From Rhodospirillaceae bacterium (GTDB lineage Bacteria > Pseudomonadota > Alphaproteobacteria > Dongiales > Dongiaceae): a stretch of DNA of 64,000 bases. Below the pieces are notes generated by a model that worked only from the letters and a program-made list of their open reading frames with translations, was not told the DNA's origin and did no database searches. Positions 62,572-64,000 of the stretch are shown here, in pieces. Made by a program: the position numbers and the translations under genes. Location: positions 496,001-560,000 of the forward strand of contig JADJQM010000001.1 of NCBI GenBank assembly GCA_016712715.1. The letters run 5' to 3'. How positions within the stretch are numbered: position 1 is the stretch's first letter; every line of letters starts with the position of its first letter.

Positions 62572-62951
62572 ATGACGGCCACGCAATCGATCTCGATGCG
62601 GGCGCCCAGCGCCAGTCCGGCGACAGCGACCCCGGAGCGGGCCGGCTGGTGCGTGCCGAAGAACTCGGCGTAGATTTCGTTGAAGGCCATGAAGTCGGCC
62701 ATGTCCGCGAAATAGACAGTGCACTTCACCACGCGATCAAGGCTGGCCCCGGCGGCAATCAGGGCTTGCGTCAGATAGGTCAGAGCCTGGCGTGCTTCGG
62801 CAGCGAGGCCGCCTGGCACCAATTTCAATTCACCCGGCAGGTGGCCGATCTGCCCTGAGACGTGGACCGTGTCACCGATCCGCACAGCGGAACTGAACGG
62901 CAATATCTTGGGCAAGGCATCCAGCCGGAAGGTTTCAATCCGCTGCGACAT
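62568..62951 (-). CDS. RidA family protein
   Basis: About 127 residues of the YjgF/RidA fold. The family motifs are RIGDTVHVSGQIGHLPGE and VVKCTVYFADMADFMAFNEI, and the end GARIEIDCVAVI keeps the conserved E-x-x-x-V. The near-invariant arginine is in ARSGVAVAGLALGAR. RidA trimers deaminate reactive enamine/imine intermediates. The start is probably the ATG at 62,951. Confidence 0.9.
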   Translation of the reverse strand: MSQRIETFRLDALPKILPFSSAVRIGDTVHVSGQIGHLPGELKLVPGGLAAEARQALTYLTQALIAAGASLDRVVKCTVYFADMADFMAFNEIYAEFFGTHQPARSGVAVAGLALGARIEIDCVAVI

Positions 62952-63126
62952 GCTGCGCACCTCTCATGGTTTGTCCACGTTATAGTGTAACAATTTAAAG
63001 CCCGCTCGACTGACGGGCATGATCGCGCCTAGAGTTGCGTGTCGTGCCGTCGCGCGGATAATCGATCCCGTGCCCCTCCACGACACAAGGCGTGAATAAC
63101 ACGCAACATATTCGGGAGGAATGACA

Positions 63127-63696
63127 ATGGCTGTTTCGATTCATCCAGCCGTGGATAACGGCTTCAAGCCGGCCAAGGCGGGCTTCGCCGGCGGCACGCT
63201 GCATTGCAAATGCGCCAAAGACCCCGTCGAGGTAACTATCTCAAGTCAATCCGCTTTCAACCACGTCTGTGGCTGCACCAAGTGCTGGAAACCGGCGGGA
63301 GCGCTTTTCAGCCAGATCGCTGTCGCCCCGCGTGACAAGGTCAAAGTCACGAAGAACGAGAACAAGCTGAAGATCGTCGACAAGGATGCGGCGCTGCACC
63401 GCTACGCCTGCACGGGGTGCGGCACGCATATGTATGCGCGCATCGAGAACAAGAACCATCCGCTCTATGGCTTCGACTTCTTCCACACCGAGCTTTCGGA
63501 TCAGGAGGGCTGGTCGCCGCCGGAATTCGCCGCCTTTGTCTCCTCGATCATCGAAAGCGGCGCCAATCCGGCAAACATGGATGCCGTCCGTGCACGCCTC
63601 CGTGAACTCAAGCTCGAACCCTATGACTGCCTGTCACCGGGCCTCATGGATGTTATTGCTACGCACACGGCGAAAGCCAAGGGCGTTCTAAAATAG
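63127..63696 (+). CDS. gfa: S-(hydroxymethyl)glutathione synthase (glutathione-dependent formaldehyde-activating enzyme)
   Basis: A 189-residue zinc protein that joins formaldehyde and glutathione. The cysteine pattern is complete: GGTLHCKCAKDP, HVCGCTKCWKP and YACTGCGTHMYARIENK. The start at 63,127 (MAVSIHPAVDNGFKPAKAG) follows CGGGAGGAATGACA. It is divergent from ridA. No formaldehyde dehydrogenase is in the window. Confidence 0.95.
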   Translation: MAVSIHPAVDNGFKPAKAGFAGGTLHCKCAKDPVEVTISSQSAFNHVCGCTKCWKPAGALFSQIAVAPRDKVKVTKNENKLKIVDKDAALHRYACTGCGTHMYARIENKNHPLYGFDFFHTELSDQEGWSPPEFAAFVSSIIESGANPANMDAVRARLRELKLEPYDCLSPGLMDVIATHTAKAKGVLK

Positions 63697-63765
63697 CAAA
63701 TCCTGATGTCTTGCAGCCGCATCTGGGTCACGCTAGGAAATGCAGCCTACCTCAAGTGATCATGA

Positions 63766-63799
63766 CAGGGCCATGGCTAGGACCCTAGCCATGGCCCTG
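63766..63799 (+). terminator. Terminator after gfa, perfect 16-bp stem
   Basis: CAGGGCCATGGCTAGG (63,766-63,781) and CCTAGCCATGGCCCTG (63,784-63,799) are perfectly complementary with only AC between them, followed by ATTTGT. The arms are also internally palindromic (CCATGG), so as DNA it could extrude or bind a dimer. Confidence 0.75.
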
Positions 63800-63872
63800 A
63801 TTTGTATGCATCAATGTTCGGGGAAGCAGTAGGATCGCTCGGCGGTCTGCACGTCTGGACCGGGGGGATGGC

Positions 63873-64000
63873 ATGCACCAGGCAACGTGGTGGGTTCACC
63901 GCACTCTGACCATTGGGGTCTGCAGCCTCATCATGTGTTTGACGGCGGCCTGCTCCTCGATCCCGCGCCAAGCGGAGCCACCGGGAACAGCGGCGAAGGC
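63873..64000 (+). CDS. Start of a lipoprotein gene (runs off the window)
   Basis: From the ATG at 63,873, preceded by GGGGGGATGGC, the frame reads MHQATWWVHRTLTIGVCSLI followed by MCLTAACSSIPRQ. LTAAC is a lipobox, so cysteine at about residue 27 should be lipidated. The remainder is outside the window, so the family cannot be told. Confidence 0.7.
   Translation, partial: MHQATWWVHRTLTIGVCSLIMCLTAACSSIPRQAEPPGTAAK

Overview
The window is about 64 kb of GC-rich DNA from an alphaproteobacterium, most likely a Rhodospirillales-type organism. The signs are the linked dusB-ntrB-ntrC-ntrY-ntrX-(dat)-hfq-hflX run, glnB-glnA, tig-clpP-clpX, the mce-DUF1467 pair, two PAS_5 (PF07310-like) proteins and a PHA synthase operon. 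No rRNA, phage, IS element or CRISPR array was seen. There are two tRNA genes: His (GTG) and Leu (TAG).

Layout. 0-9.3 kb: end of argC, gamma-carbonic anhydrase, a chemoreceptor, glnB-glnA read leftwards from a sigma-54-type promoter with NtrC-like sites, two FAD amine oxidases, a DUF805 protein and an aminotransferase. 9.5-15.9 kb: tRNA-His, then phaC, a FabI-like reductase, a PhoU/DUF47-like protein and a pyruvate-phosphate-dikinase-like protein with no PEP-binding domain. 16.4-24.4 kb: tag, DUF1467, mce, two secreted FecR-domain paralogues, an NTF2-like protein, a Sel1-repeat/SPOR protein with a histidine- and acid-rich linker, nnr and a GNAT. 24.7-28.6 kb: tRNA-Leu, tig, clpP and clpX. 28.7-45.9 kb is an accessory stretch: PAS_5 proteins, a Met-rich Spy/CpxP-like protein, palindromic repeats, a lower-GC membrane protein of unknown function, a diiron protein divergent from a winged-helix/alpha-beta-hydrolase fusion, GH114, a 2OG oxygenase, mazG, a hybrid-free histidine kinase, a MarR/arginase-like pair behind an AT-rich operator region, HAD, LysR and a flavodoxin-fold reductase. 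45.9-59.1 kb is one long leftward transcription run: dusB, ntrBC, ntrYX, D-amino acid transaminase, HAD, hfq, hflX, a small unknown, an IMPase-like protein, a beta-hydroxyacid dehydrogenase and UPF0303. 59.2-64 kb: CcsA-like protein, ispDF, pncC, DUF429, RidA, gfa and the start of a lipoprotein gene.

The nitrogen theme is the clearest functional link. The window encodes the sensor pair NtrB/NtrC and NtrY/NtrX, their input PII (GlnB) and a main output (GlnA), with an NtrC/sigma-54 control region in front of glnB.

Sequence quality matters here. At least twenty single-base indels break otherwise normal genes, including the normally indispensable hfq. Many sit in short homopolymers. I read most as consensus errors in a draft or metagenomic assembly rather than gene decay, and give the reconstructed gene spans with the breakpoints noted.
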